Source: Nocardia brasiliensis ATCC 700358 (lineage in GTDB: Bacteria; Actinomycetota; Actinomycetes; Mycobacteriales; Mycobacteriaceae). From it: a stretch of 64,000 bases of DNA. Position 1 is the stretch's first letter. Each line of letters begins with the position of its first letter. The position numbers were made by a program, and so were the translations under genes. Under the pieces are notes generated by a model. The model was not told where the DNA came from and made no database searches. It worked only from the letters and a program-made list of their open reading frames with translations. This document shows positions 9,606-18,227 of this stretch, in pieces. The stretch lies in assembly GCF_000250675.2 (NCBI RefSeq), contig NC_018681.1, positions 3,224,001-3,288,000 of the forward strand, in the 5' to 3' direction.

Positions 9606-9623
9606 ACATCGTAAACACGATGT
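9606..9623. promoter_or_regulatory. Palindrome immediately upstream of the PAP2 gene
   Basis: ACATCGT-aaac-ACGATGT is a perfect 7-bp inverted repeat with a 4-nt spacer, ending 4 bp before the PAP2 start codon. It could be an operator or a leader hairpin masking the start. No adjacent regulator can be assigned to it. Confidence 0.35.
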
Positions 9624-9693
9624 GAACGTGACTACGCAGGCCGGTTAACAGCCGCCGCTCATTGTCAGGTTCGGCCCGGCTGTCCGGCCCGGC

Positions 9694-10947
9694 TCAGCCG
9701 CGCTTGCGGCGGAAGGCGTCGAGCCCGTTGCGGCTCAGCATGGTGACGGTGGTCTTCCACCACGGCCTGGCCGGGTCGGGGTCGTCGCCTGCGCCGAGCA
9801 GGTGCAGTTGGTCGGTGTGCCACTGCAGGTCCAGGGCGCCGTCGAAGGAACGCAGGCTGCCGACCTGGGCGAGCCGGCCGCGCACTCCGATCGGCACCGT
9901 GCGCAGTCGGTCGTCGCGTTCGGTGATCAGTCCGGTGGCCGCGTCCGGGGTCAGGCAGGTGGGGCGGCCGAGACCGATCACGTCACAGTCCGCGGCCGCG
10001 AGCGCCTCGGCCATCACCGACCGGGAACGGAAACCGCCGGTGACCGCGATCGGCACGCCGGCCGCCGCGGTGCGCACGGTCTGCGCGTAGTCGAGGAAGT
10101 AGGCCTCGCGGGCGCGGGTGCTGTCGGAGCGAGTGTCGTTGCGGCCCATCATCGCCGGGGATTCGTAACTGCCGCCGCTGATCTCGATCAGGTCCAGGTG
10201 TTCGTGCGCCAATTGCTCGACCACCGCCCGCGACTCGTCCTCGGTGAAGCCGCCGCGCTGAAAGTCCGCGGAGTTCAGCTTGATGCCGACCGCGAAACCC
10301 GGGCTCACGGCGGATCGGATGCGCCGCACCACCTCGAGCACGAACCGGCGTCGCCGCTCGGCGTCGCCGCCCCAGCGATCGGTGCGCTGGTTGGCCAGCG
10401 GAGAGAGGAACTGGGAGACGAGATAGCCGTGCGCGCCGTGGATTTGGACGCCGTCGAACCCTGCGGTCTCCGCGACCTGGGCGGTGGTGGCATAGCGGTC
10501 GATGATCGCCTCGATCTCGGCGTCGGTGAGCGCGCGCGGCGTCGGCATGCCGGGAATCTTCGGTGCGATCGCCGACGGCGCCACCGGCCGGGTCCGGGTG
10601 GCCAGCGGATTCGCCTGCCTGCCCGGATGATTGAGCTGCATCCAGATGGGCGCCCCGCCGTCTTTGGTGGCTTTCGCCCAGCGGCTCAGACCGTCCAGGT
10701 CGCGGTCGTCATCGATCACCACGTTGCCCGGCTCACCCAGATGTCCGCGATCCACCATCACGTTGCCCGTGACGACCAGCCCGAAACCGCCTGTGCCCCA
10801 GCGGGTGTAGAGGCGTTCGAGGCGCTGACCGGGACTGCCGCCCGGATCGGCCAGGCCCTCGCTGAGTGCCGATTTCATCAGCCGGTTGGGCAGCACCTGG
10901 CCGCACGGCAGGGTGAGTTGATCGGACAGAGTCACGGTGGCGGGCAT
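9694..10947 (-). CDS. NADH:flavin oxidoreductase, Old Yellow Enzyme family
   Basis: This 417-aa FMN-dependent ene-reductase-type TIM barrel has substrate/FMN motifs including WMQLNHPGRQ, the active-site IHGAHGYLVSQFLSP and NQRTDRWGG, and phosphate-binding VTGGFRSR followed by CDVIGLGRP. The long form (with extra residues after the barrel) resembles actinobacterial 2,4-dienoyl-reductase-like and degradative OYEs but has no fused iron-sulfur/FAD domains. It is divergent from a TetR gene; the shared 145-bp promoter region holds a strong palindrome, so repression by that TetR is likely. The natural substrate is unknown. Confidence 0.9.
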   Translation of the reverse strand: MPATVTLSDQLTLPCGQVLPNRLMKSALSEGLADPGGSPGQRLERLYTRWGTGGFGLVVTGNVMVDRGHLGEPGNVVIDDDRDLDGLSRWAKATKDGGAPIWMQLNHPGRQANPLATRTRPVAPSAIAPKIPGMPTPRALTDAEIEAIIDRYATTAQVAETAGFDGVQIHGAHGYLVSQFLSPLANQRTDRWGGDAERRRRFVLEVVRRIRSAVSPGFAVGIKLNSADFQRGGFTEDESRAVVEQLAHEHLDLIEISGGSYESPAMMGRNDTRSDSTRAREAYFLDYAQTVRTAAAGVPIAVTGGFRSRSVMAEALAAADCDVIGLGRPTCLTPDAATGLITERDDRLRTVPIGVRGRLAQVGSLRSFDGALDLQWHTDQLHLLGAGDDPDPARPWWKTTVTMLSRNGLDAFRRKRG

Positions 10948-10989
10948 GGGCGGTCCTTTGGTAGCCGTAACCGGGTGTAATAGCCATCA

Positions 10990-11014
10990 CGGTAGTAGTA
11001 TGGTCGTACTACCG
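10990..11014. promoter_or_regulatory. Candidate TetR operator between the OYE and tetR genes
   Basis: CGGTAGTA and TACTACCG are perfect 8-bp inverted arms with a 9-nt spacer, lying 43 bp upstream of the OYE start and 78 bp upstream of tetR. Size and symmetry fit a TetR dimer site. Assignment to the adjacent regulator is inference from position. Confidence 0.6.
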
Positions 11015-11092
11015 CAAGGCCCTCGGATACCGCCGGACATGTCCTAGGCTGGGTATCGGAGCTGGAACCCAGGAGAGATCAGGAGGTCCGCG

Positions 11093-11668
11093 GTGACCAT
11101 CCGTCCACGCGAGCGGCTGATCGCGGGCACGATCGACCTGATCAGACGCCGCGGAGTCGCGGGCACCGGCATCACCGAACTGGTGGCCTACAGCAACACC
11201 GCGCGCCGCTCGATCTATCAGAATTTCCCGCGCGGGAAACAAGAACTGGTCGAGGAAGCCACCCGGGCGGCGGGCAAGATCATGGCGGCCGGTATCGCCG
11301 CGAACGCGGGCAAGGGCAGCGCGTCCGTCCGGCTCGCCGCGTTCGTGAAGATGTGGAAGGAACTGCTCGTCGCCTCCGACTTCACCGCGGGGTGCCCGGT
11401 CGTCGCCGCCGCACTGGCCGGATCGGAGGTGCCCGCGGCCCCGGCCATCGCCGCCGAATCCTTCGCCGCGTGGGAGGGCCTGCTCACCGATCAGCTGGTT
11501 GCCGAAGGCATCGCGGACGAACCCGCAGCGTCGCTGGCGACCATGACCGTCGCCGCGATCGAGGGCGCGGTCATCATGGCGATCGCGGGTCGCACGGTCA
11601 CCCCGCTGGATCGGGTGGCCACCCAGCTCGATCGGCTGCTGGCCCTCGAGCCCCGCGCGCAGCGGTGA
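11093..11668 (+). CDS. TetR/AcrR-family transcriptional regulator
   Basis: The 191-aa product has the TetR N-terminal DNA-binding domain: helix-turn-helix around residues 25-46 (GITELVAYSNTARRSIYQNF), followed by a ligand-binding region with a C-terminal TetR domain typical of the LfrR/YxaF group (ASDFTAGCPVVAAAL). The GTG start at 11093 is preceded by CAGGAGGT. It is divergent from the OYE gene and 56 bp upstream of the MMPL transporter gene on the same strand, so it probably represses both sides. The inducer is unknown. Confidence 0.9.
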   Translation: MTIRPRERLIAGTIDLIRRRGVAGTGITELVAYSNTARRSIYQNFPRGKQELVEEATRAAGKIMAAGIAANAGKGSASVRLAAFVKMWKELLVASDFTAGCPVVAAALAGSEVPAAPAIAAESFAAWEGLLTDQLVAEGIADEPAASLATMTVAAIEGAVIMAIAGRTVTPLDRVATQLDRLLALEPRAQR

Positions 11669-11724
11669 TCATGCCCACCCGCTCGCGCGGGTAGCGAGCG
11701 CGCCGGGCCCGGTTCTGCCATCGT

Positions 11725-13758
11725 GTGGTGATGCGCATGTGGGATCGGTTCGCGGCCGTCGTCACCGCCGGCAAATCATGGGTACTGCTGCTCGCGCTCG
11801 TTGCCGTGTCGTTCGGCGTGATCGGCGGGATCGGCGACAACGACGCCGCCGGACAGGCCCCGAACTCGTTGCCGGGCAGCGCGGAATCGGCCCGCGTCAA
11901 AGAACTGCTCACCCAGTTTCCCGACGCGGGTACCGCGCCCGCGGTCGTCGTGGTGACCCGCACAGACGGCACGGAATTGCGGCCCGAGGATCTGGCGGGT
12001 CTGCGAGCGAAGCTGGGGGAGCCGCTCGTCGCGCCCGACCGGAAAGCCGCGATCGGACGGGTACCCGTCGATTCGACGCTGAGCGGATTCGCGCTCACCG
12101 ATCGCATCGACGAACTGCGCGACGACGTCAAGGCGGCGCAACCAGCCGATCTGCGCATCCAGGTGACCGGTGGTCCCGCGTTCGGCGGTGACATCGCCGA
12201 TTCCTTCGCCGGCGCGAACATCACCCTGCTCGCGGTGACCGCGGCCGTCGTCGCGCTGCTGCTCGTCGCCACCTATCGATCGCCCGTGCTCTGGCTGGTG
12301 CCCTTGCTCGTCGTCGGCTCGGCGGACCGGGTCGCCGCCGCCGTCGGCACCGGGCTGGCGCGCTGGACCGGGCTGGCCTTCGACGGTTCGACCTCGGGCA
12401 TCACCAGCGTGCTGGTCTTCGGCGCCGGGACGAACTATGCGCTGCTGCTGGTTTCGCGCTATCGCGACGAGTTGCACCGGCACCCCGATCATCGGACCGC
12501 GCTACGGCACGCGGTGCGCCACGCCGGGCCCGCGATCCTGGCCAGCAACGTCACCGTCGTCGCCGCGCTGCTGACGCTGCTGCTCGCCTCGCTGCCCAAT
12601 ACGCGCAGTCTGGGGGTGGGTGCGGCGGCCGGGCTGTTGGTCGCCCTGCTGTTCGTGCTCGTCGCGCTGCCCGCGGCGCTCGCGCTGTGCGGACGGAATG
12701 TGTTCTGGCCGTTCGTGCCCCGCGCCGACGATCGGGTCGCGGCGGAAACGGGGATCTGGCATGCGATCGCGGCACGGGTGGTGCGCAGGCCGGTGCTGGT
12801 GGCGTGCGCGGCGCTGGTCGCGCTCGGCGCGTGCGCGGCCGGGCTGATCGGCGCCGACGTGGGGCTTTCCCAGACGGATCAGTTCCGAGTCCGTGCCGAA
12901 TCCGTCGAGGGTTTCGACACGCTTGCCGCGCATTTCCCGGCCGGGGCGGCGAACCCGACCATCGTGCTCGCCCGCAGTGATTCGGCTGCCGCGGTGGAAC
13001 AGACGCTGCGCGCCGTGCCCGGGGTCACCGACGCGCGGCCCACCGGGACGTCGCCGACCGGTCTGACCCGTTTCTCGGTCGTGCTGAACGCCGAACCCGG
13101 TTCACCGCAAGCCTTCTCGGCTATCGAGGCGATGCGCGGCGAGCTGGCCGACGTGCCCGGCGCGCTCGTCGGCGGTGGCGACGCGGAGGGTCTGGACACT
13201 CGTACGGCCGCCGAACACGATCAGCGCGTGGTGATTCCGACGATCCTGGCCATCGTGTCGGTGATCCTGCTGGCCCTGTTGCGGGCGGTGCCCGCCGCGG
13301 TGCTGCTGGTGGGCGTCTCGGTGCTGAGCGCATTGGCCGCGCTGGGGCTCGGCGCGTGGATCAGCCTGCACCTCTTGGGCTTTCCGGCGCTGGACACCAG
13401 TGCGCCGCTGTATGCCTTCCTGTTCCTGGTAGCCCTCGGCATCGACTACACCATTTTCCTGGTCACCCGGGCGCAGGAAGAGACGCCCGAGCACGGCAGC
13501 ACCCAGGGCATCGTCCGCGCGGTCGCCGCCACCGGCTCGGTCATCACCAGCGCGGGCATCGTCTTGGCCGCCGTCTTCTGCGTCCTGGGTGTCCTGCCGC
13601 TGATCATCCTCACCCAGCTGGGCATCATCGTCGGCCTCGGCATCCTGCTCGACACCTTCCTGGTCCGAACCGTAGTGATCCCAGCCCTTTTCAGCATCGT
13701 CGGCCCCAAAATCTGGTGGCCCAACGCCCTCTCCCGAACCCCGCAGAAAACGCCGTAA
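11725..13758 (+). CDS. MMPL-family transporter
   Basis: The 677-aa RND-type inner membrane protein has two repeats of one transmembrane helix, a large extracytoplasmic loop, then five to six helices (first block about 170-330, second about 500-660). Helices contain the MMPL signatures GAGTNYALLLVSRYRDEL and LGIDYTIFLVTRAQEE, whose Asp/Tyr pair carries proton translocation in the family. Mycobacterial members export lipids; shorter actinobacterial ones such as this, next to a TetR gene, are often drug- or lipid-efflux pumps. Start codons at 11725, 11731 and 11737 are all possible. Cargo unknown. Confidence 0.92.
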   Translation: MVMRMWDRFAAVVTAGKSWVLLLALVAVSFGVIGGIGDNDAAGQAPNSLPGSAESARVKELLTQFPDAGTAPAVVVVTRTDGTELRPEDLAGLRAKLGEPLVAPDRKAAIGRVPVDSTLSGFALTDRIDELRDDVKAAQPADLRIQVTGGPAFGGDIADSFAGANITLLAVTAAVVALLLVATYRSPVLWLVPLLVVGSADRVAAAVGTGLARWTGLAFDGSTSGITSVLVFGAGTNYALLLVSRYRDELHRHPDHRTALRHAVRHAGPAILASNVTVVAALLTLLLASLPNTRSLGVGAAAGLLVALLFVLVALPAALALCGRNVFWPFVPRADDRVAAETGIWHAIAARVVRRPVLVACAALVALGACAAGLIGADVGLSQTDQFRVRAESVEGFDTLAAHFPAGAANPTIVLARSDSAAAVEQTLRAVPGVTDARPTGTSPTGLTRFSVVLNAEPGSPQAFSAIEAMRGELADVPGALVGGGDAEGLDTRTAAEHDQRVVIPTILAIVSVILLALLRAVPAAVLLVGVSVLSALAALGLGAWISLHLLGFPALDTSAPLYAFLFLVALGIDYTIFLVTRAQEETPEHGSTQGIVRAVAATGSVITSAGIVLAAVFCVLGVLPLIILTQLGIIVGLGILLDTFLVRTVVIPALFSIVGPKIWWPNALSRTPQKTP

Positions 13759-13828
13759 TGCCCGACGTCGTCGCGCACAGCGCCCATCGCGGGCGGCAAG
13801 CCCACGTTCTGGCGGCCGCGCTGAAGGG

Positions 13829-14293
13829 CTATCTGGGGTCGCCGATAAGGGAGGGTTCGGGCCAGCCGTAGACGCCGAAGTTCTCGCCGCGGCGGTAGAG
13901 GTCCAGGCCGGCGCGGGTGCTCTGGATGGTGTTCTCGGGGAGTTCGTCGAGGGGGAACCAGCGCAGCTCCGAGCAGGAGTCGGGTTCACGGTTGCAGGGT
14001 TCGCCGGACCAGTTCCGGGCGCGGAAGACGAACACGATCCGGGTCTGGCCGGGTGGGTGCTGGATGTGGATCGAGGCGACCAGCTCGACGTCGTCCCGCT
14101 CTACCTGGACGCCGATCTCCTCGTCGGCCTCGCGGATGATGGCGGTCAGGACGTCCTCGCCCTCGTCGAGCTTGCCGCCCGGGGCGTTCCACTGCCCGTC
14201 GGCGAACCCGGTGTTGCGCCGGCGCGCGAGCAGGACCCGCCCGTTCTCGATCAGCAGTAGTTGCACGCCGACGATGGTGCGGAAGATGGTCAC
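13829..14293 (-). CDS. Nudix hydrolase (8-oxo-dGTP diphosphatase-like)
   Basis: This 154-aa single Nudix domain has the Nudix box GGKLDEGEDVLTAIIREADEEIG fully conserved (glycine, READEE metal ligands). Substrates in this group are nucleoside di- or triphosphates, as in MutT-type sanitation. The GTG start at 14293 lies 4 nt after a perfect AGGAGG, giving the natural N-terminus TIFRTIVGVQ; an in-frame ATG at 14392 would add a low-complexity tail overlapping the neighbour and is rejected. A second Nudix gene lies 52 bp upstream on the same strand. Confidence 0.88.
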   Translation of the reverse strand: MTIFRTIVGVQLLLIENGRVLLARRRNTGFADGQWNAPGGKLDEGEDVLTAIIREADEEIGVQVERDDVELVASIHIQHPPGQTRIVFVFRARNWSGEPCNREPDSCSELRWFPLDELPENTIQSTRAGLDLYRRGENFGVYGWPEPSLIGDPR

Positions 14294-14345
14294 CTGGCCT
14301 CCTGATCGGGTATGGGCACCGAGCATGCCATGTCCGGCACGTCCG

Positions 14346-15047
14346 CTAGTGCTGGGTCCAGTCCGGTTGGGTGAAATGGGAGACGCGGGCACTGTCGTGG
14401 TCCCGTCCGAGCAGGATGAGCTCGCGGAACTGCCAGAGCAGCGCGCCGGTGGGCGCGTGGATCGTCATATCGCTGCCCAGCCGCATCTGCAGCAGGCGCA
14501 CGTCGTCTGGGGCAGCGACCGGCGCGGGCTCGTCGCGCAGTTCCGGCTGCGGGACCGCTTGCTGCCGCGACACCCAGTGCGGCACGTCGTCGGCGGCGAG
14601 CCGGTCGAGGTTCACCAAGTGCACCGAGTGGACCTCGCTCGGGTTCGGGGTCAGCTCGGCGGCGTCGGGCAGCGCCGCGATGAACGGCGTGATCACGAAT
14701 CCGGAAGCGGCGGGGAAGTCGTCGAGCAGGCCGACCAGATCGGTGGACGCGACCGTCATGCCGAGTTCCTCGTGCAGTTCCCGCAGGACGGCCTGTTCGG
14801 CGGTCTCACCCGGATCGATCCGGCCGCCGGGCAGTCCCCACTGTCCCGCGTTGCGGCCCTGGTAGGCCCGTCGGATGACGATCACCGCGGGGGAGCCGTC
14901 GGCCTGCCCGACCACGCACAGCAGTACCGCGGCGCGGCGCAGGCCCGGCTCGTCGGGCACCTCGGTCCGGACGAACCGACGCAACCGGGTGCGGGCGAGG
15001 ACGCGGAATTCGTCGACGCTCTCGGGCAGGAACGGTCCGGGAGTCAT
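14346..15047 (-). CDS. Nudix hydrolase, NudL/CoA-pyrophosphatase-like
   Basis: The product is about 233 aa. The central Nudix box begins GGRIDPGETAEQAVLRELHE and ends ELG, with the downstream FVITPFIA segment seen in CoA-pyrophosphatase-type Nudix enzymes. It probably hydrolyses a nucleoside diphosphate linked to another moiety in the cytoplasm. ATG 15047 has only a weak upstream GAAGG; an upstream in-frame ATG at 15110 would overlap the DUF3556 stop and is less likely. It is paired with a second Nudix gene, presumably as an operon. Confidence 0.8.
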   Translation of the reverse strand: MTPGPFLPESVDEFRVLARTRLRRFVRTEVPDEPGLRRAAVLLCVVGQADGSPAVIVIRRAYQGRNAGQWGLPGGRIDPGETAEQAVLRELHEELGMTVASTDLVGLLDDFPAASGFVITPFIAALPDAAELTPNPSEVHSVHLVNLDRLAADDVPHWVSRQQAVPQPELRDEPAPVAAPDDVRLLQMRLGSDMTIHAPTGALLWQFRELILLGRDHDSARVSHFTQPDWTQH

Positions 15048-15090
15048 GCCTTCGATCTTGCCGCACTCCGGCCATAATCGTTCGCCGAGT

Positions 15091-16815
15091 TCACTTTCCC
15101 GGCCCGACATGCACCGGCACGTCGTCGGCCCAGGGCTGGCGGGTCACCATGTCGGCGACGTGCACCACGCCGTGCTCGAACTCGCCGGTGGCGGCGTCGA
15201 CGAGCCGATAGGCCTGAGTGCCCTTGTGGATCGGCTGCGCGTCCAGCAGCACCACGCGGACCTCACCGGGCTCGAAGTGGCACCGCTGCTGCAGCGCGGT
15301 GATGAGTTGCTCGTTGTGCAGGTGCCCGTCGCCGAAGTTCCAGCCGACGGCGGTGCTGCAGATCCGTTCGCCGTCGGTGAGGACGTACTCGTCCTCGTGT
15401 CCCGCGGGCATCGCCCGGTGCACCAGCGTGAACAGCGCGCGTCCGTGGGTGTTCATGGCGCGGAAGGCATATCCCATGTACATCGGGATCTCCGCGCGGT
15501 CCTTCCCATAGAACCGTTCCAGTTGGGCCTGCGGCATGCTGGCGATCGCGACGATATGCCGGCTGATCTTCGCCGCCGCGGACGGCTTGACGCACCACAT
15601 CGTGGTGTCCCAGTTGCCCGCGTAGTACCGCATGCCCGGCAGGAAGGATATCTTGCGCGGGAACAGGTTTCCGGTGACGACGATGCCCGCGATCACCACG
15701 AACAGCACCGCCACCGGCACCGGCTGGGTCAGTGCGCCCAAGCCGAGATCGGCGTGTGCCACGAACAGCACCAGCACGCCGAAGATCATGAAGACGTTCC
15801 ACTCCAGCGGAACTCCCATCGGCACCGCCGTCAGGATGGCCAGGTGGAAGCCGATCATCAGGATCGCGGCCACCGCGGTCACCGGGCCGCCGTGCGAAAA
15901 GAACAGCACCACCGGCACGCACATCTCGACGACGGTGCCGCCGTGCGCGAACAGCCGGGAGAGGCGGCCGGGTCGCAGATCGTCCGGGAAGTTCTCGAAG
16001 AACCTGCGTTTGAGCGACTTGCGCCGGAACACCGGGCTGTTCGACATCATCGTGGACACCACGAACGGGAAGTGCTTGTTCAGTTTCGAGGTTGCGGCGC
16101 CCATCCAGATCACCACGAAAACCACCTTCGCGGCGACGATCGGATCGGCGGCCGTGAACAGGAAGGTGACCGTCAGCGTGGCGTACACCTCACCGCGCGC
16201 CGCCAGGAATATCACCTTGTCGCGCAACCCGATTGCGGCGAGCAGTCCGAGGATCACTGCGATCTCCCATACCGGCAGCAGCCCGATGGAAGTATTCATC
16301 TCCGACACCGGTCCGGTGCCATCGGAGACCAGCGCGACCGAAATCGCAACCAGCAGTGCGGCATACAAAGCGATATCGATGATCGTGCGATCGGTACCCC
16401 TGGTCAACGGCACCCGGTTCGGCCACGGCGGTAGCCGAATTGTCCTGGGCCGCAACCAATACAGGATCGAGCCGAGCGGCGGGAAGTATCTGTTGTTCAG
16501 CGGTCCGAACCCGCAACCGAGCCCGACCACCTCGAACAAGAGGGTGTAGAGCACCACCTTCTGGAAGACGATCGGCTCCGACCACCAGTCGCCCACCGCG
16601 GTGAATCCGTCGATGCCCGCGGTGCTCAGCGCGATCAGCCAGCCGCCGAGCAGGTAGAGGCAGATCTTGCCGACATAGAATAGGTGCAGAGCGACCGGAG
16701 TGCCGAAACCCACTTCGGCCCAATGCCGGGCCATCGGCCGAATCCGTTCGGCGCGTGTGCCTTTACGCCATTCCGGCAGATCGACCACTGGTAGGTCGGG
16801 CTCGAGAAAACCCAT
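15091..16815 (-). CDS. DUF3556 membrane protein
   Basis: The product is about 574 aa, beginning MGFLEPDLPVVDLPEW, the usual N-terminus of DUF3556 proteins found in mycolic-acid actinobacteria. About nine to ten hydrophobic segments lie between residues 45 and 400, followed by a soluble C-terminal third rich in His and Trp. Function is not established. The frame stays open to a TTG at 16905, but that lies inside a large inverted repeat; ATG 16815 with GGAG 8 nt upstream is the better start, leaving the repeat in the promoter. Confidence 0.82.
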   Translation of the reverse strand: MGFLEPDLPVVDLPEWRKGTRAERIRPMARHWAEVGFGTPVALHLFYVGKICLYLLGGWLIALSTAGIDGFTAVGDWWSEPIVFQKVVLYTLLFEVVGLGCGFGPLNNRYFPPLGSILYWLRPRTIRLPPWPNRVPLTRGTDRTIIDIALYAALLVAISVALVSDGTGPVSEMNTSIGLLPVWEIAVILGLLAAIGLRDKVIFLAARGEVYATLTVTFLFTAADPIVAAKVVFVVIWMGAATSKLNKHFPFVVSTMMSNSPVFRRKSLKRRFFENFPDDLRPGRLSRLFAHGGTVVEMCVPVVLFFSHGGPVTAVAAILMIGFHLAILTAVPMGVPLEWNVFMIFGVLVLFVAHADLGLGALTQPVPVAVLFVVIAGIVVTGNLFPRKISFLPGMRYYAGNWDTTMWCVKPSAAAKISRHIVAIASMPQAQLERFYGKDRAEIPMYMGYAFRAMNTHGRALFTLVHRAMPAGHEDEYVLTDGERICSTAVGWNFGDGHLHNEQLITALQQRCHFEPGEVRVVLLDAQPIHKGTQAYRLVDAATGEFEHGVVHVADMVTRQPWADDVPVHVGPGK

Positions 16816-16900
16816 CAGCACGCTCCGCTCGACAACGCCGGGGGCCCACCGGATCAGGACCTCGCGGTCCCTGGATACGTTGGCAGTTGCGACATTTGCT

Positions 16901-16948
16901 GTCAATCAACTGTCCGGACATGCGCACACACCGGGACAGTTGATTGAC
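16901..16948. promoter_or_regulatory. Long perfect inverted repeat upstream of the DUF3556 gene
   Basis: Arms GTCAATCAACTGTCC (16901-16915) and GGACAGTTGATTGAC (16934-16948) are perfect 15-bp inverted copies with an 18-bp spacer, so arm centres are 33 bp apart, about three helical turns. They sit 86 bp before the DUF3556 start and just after the end of the PPOX gene. A pair of half-operators on one DNA face for a TetR/GntR-like repressor fits best; the hairpin could also end transcription of the PPOX gene, which runs towards it on the minus strand. Confidence 0.6.
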
Positions 16949-16982
16949 ATCGACACGGCTCGTGTGGTGGCCGCGGGATTCG

Positions 16983-17402
16983 CTATTCCTTGGAGTAGTC
17001 CGTGCTCAGCCACTTCTCCGGTCGCAGGCTGACCAGCAGCGAGGATTCGGAGAGGTTCTGCTCGGCGAAGGCCTTGCCCTCGTCGGGGCCGAGGTAGCGC
17101 ACGGCGATGGCCAGCACGTCGTCCACGGTGGCGCGCTCGATGCTGGTCACCGTGCCCTCCACGGTGACGTACCGGTACGGCGGCTGCTCCACCTGCGCGG
17201 TCAGCGAGAACCGCCCCGCGGCCCGGATCAGGCGCTCTTTCACCGAGCCGTTGTCGGTCCAGATCTTCACCTCGCCACCCGGCTCGTACCCGTACCAGAT
17301 CGGCACCGCGAGCGGCGCGCGATCGGCGCGTTCGATCGCGATCACCCCCACGTGCAACTCGGCCAGGAACTTCTCGCGTTCATCGCTGGTCATCTTCGCC
17401 AT
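16983..17402 (-). CDS. PPOX-class flavin- or F420-dependent protein (split-barrel)
   Basis: This 139-aa split beta-barrel of the pyridoxamine-5'-phosphate-oxidase superfamily has the typical N-terminus (ERADRAPLAVPIWYGYE) and VEGTVTSIERA strand. Short actinobacterial members bind F420 or FMN and reduce small substrates; some are heme-related. The start ATG 17402 has AAAGGA upstream. It is a single gene; whether it shares a transcript with the DUF3556 gene downstream is doubtful because of the intervening inverted repeat. Confidence 0.8.
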   Translation of the reverse strand: MAKMTSDEREKFLAELHVGVIAIERADRAPLAVPIWYGYEPGGEVKIWTDNGSVKERLIRAAGRFSLTAQVEQPPYRYVTVEGTVTSIERATVDDVLAIAVRYLGPDEGKAFAEQNLSESSLLVSLRPEKWLSTDYSKE

Positions 17403-17704
17403 CGGGGATCCTTTCGGTCGGCGGACTTCCCTACGACGAACCTTGCGACATCGCGATCTATTCCGGGCGCCGGAAGATCGAAATTCGCTATTGCGTAATG
17501 AGCAATGAAACGGAAATGATCTTAGTACGAATCGCGGTGAATACCGTTCGGCTCGAGTCTATTTCGTTATTCACGGTCCCCAGTTGCCTCCCCACTCCTG
17601 TGCACTCGACCAATTATATGGCGGCGCTTTAAGGTTCGAATACCTACCGCATAGAGCCGAATATTCGGCCGACTATTGCCCATTCCGGGCACAGGGAGTC
17701 ACCC
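17403..17704. promoter_or_regulatory. Divergent promoter region with a 14-bp perfect palindrome upstream of the LPMO gene
   Basis: This interval is clearly AT-richer than the rest of the window and contains no gene. GCCGAATATTCGGC (17656-17669) is a perfect palindrome 35 bp before the LPMO start and is a candidate operator. The ribosome site GGGAG lies near 17694. Confidence 0.5.
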
Positions 17705-18223
17705 ATGTTCAACAGAAGAATGCTGTCCATCGTCACGGCGGCAGGTCTGGCACCGTTCGTCGTCGCCGTGCTGCCCGCGGGGCCCGCCAACGCACACGGC
17801 TATATTTCCTCGCCGGCCAGCCGGCAGGCGCAGTGCGCGCAGAACCAATTGCCCTGCGGCCCCATCAAATGGGAGCCACAGAGCGTCGAGGGCCCCAAGG
17901 GACAGCGCAATTGCAGCGCCGGTGACCGGCGCTGGGCCGACCTCGACGACGACAGCAAGCCGTGGAAGGTCCACCAGGTCGGCAGCACGGTGACCTTCAC
18001 CTGGACGTTCACCGCCCGGCACCGGACCACGAACTACGAGTACTGGATCGGGAACACCAAGGTCGCCGACATCAGTGGCAACAATCGGCCGCCGGGTGCG
18101 ACCGAAACGCACACGGTGAATCTCGGCAGTTTCACCGGTAAGCAGAAGCTGCGCAGCGTATGGAATATCGCCGATACTCCGAACGCTTTCTACTCCTGCG
18201 TCGATCTGCAGATCGGCCGGTAA
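17705..18223 (+). CDS. Secreted AA10 lytic polysaccharide monooxygenase
   Basis: The 172-aa precursor has a signal peptide ending PANA, so the mature protein begins HGYISSP with His31 as the N-terminal copper ligand. The second copper-brace histidine is His106 in FTARHRTT, and the axial Phe162 lies in NAFYSCVDLQ. Four cysteines (44, 51, 70, 165) can form two disulfides. From family knowledge it oxidatively cleaves crystalline chitin or cellulose, boosting hydrolases. It is a single catalytic domain without a carbohydrate-binding module. It lies tail-to-tail with an amino-sugar uptake operon, which favours chitin as substrate. Confidence 0.93.
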   Translation: MFNRRMLSIVTAAGLAPFVVAVLPAGPANAHGYISSPASRQAQCAQNQLPCGPIKWEPQSVEGPKGQRNCSAGDRRWADLDDDSKPWKVHQVGSTVTFTWTFTARHRTTNYEYWIGNTKVADISGNNRPPGATETHTVNLGSFTGKQKLRSVWNIADTPNAFYSCVDLQIGR

Positions 18224-18227
18224 CGGC

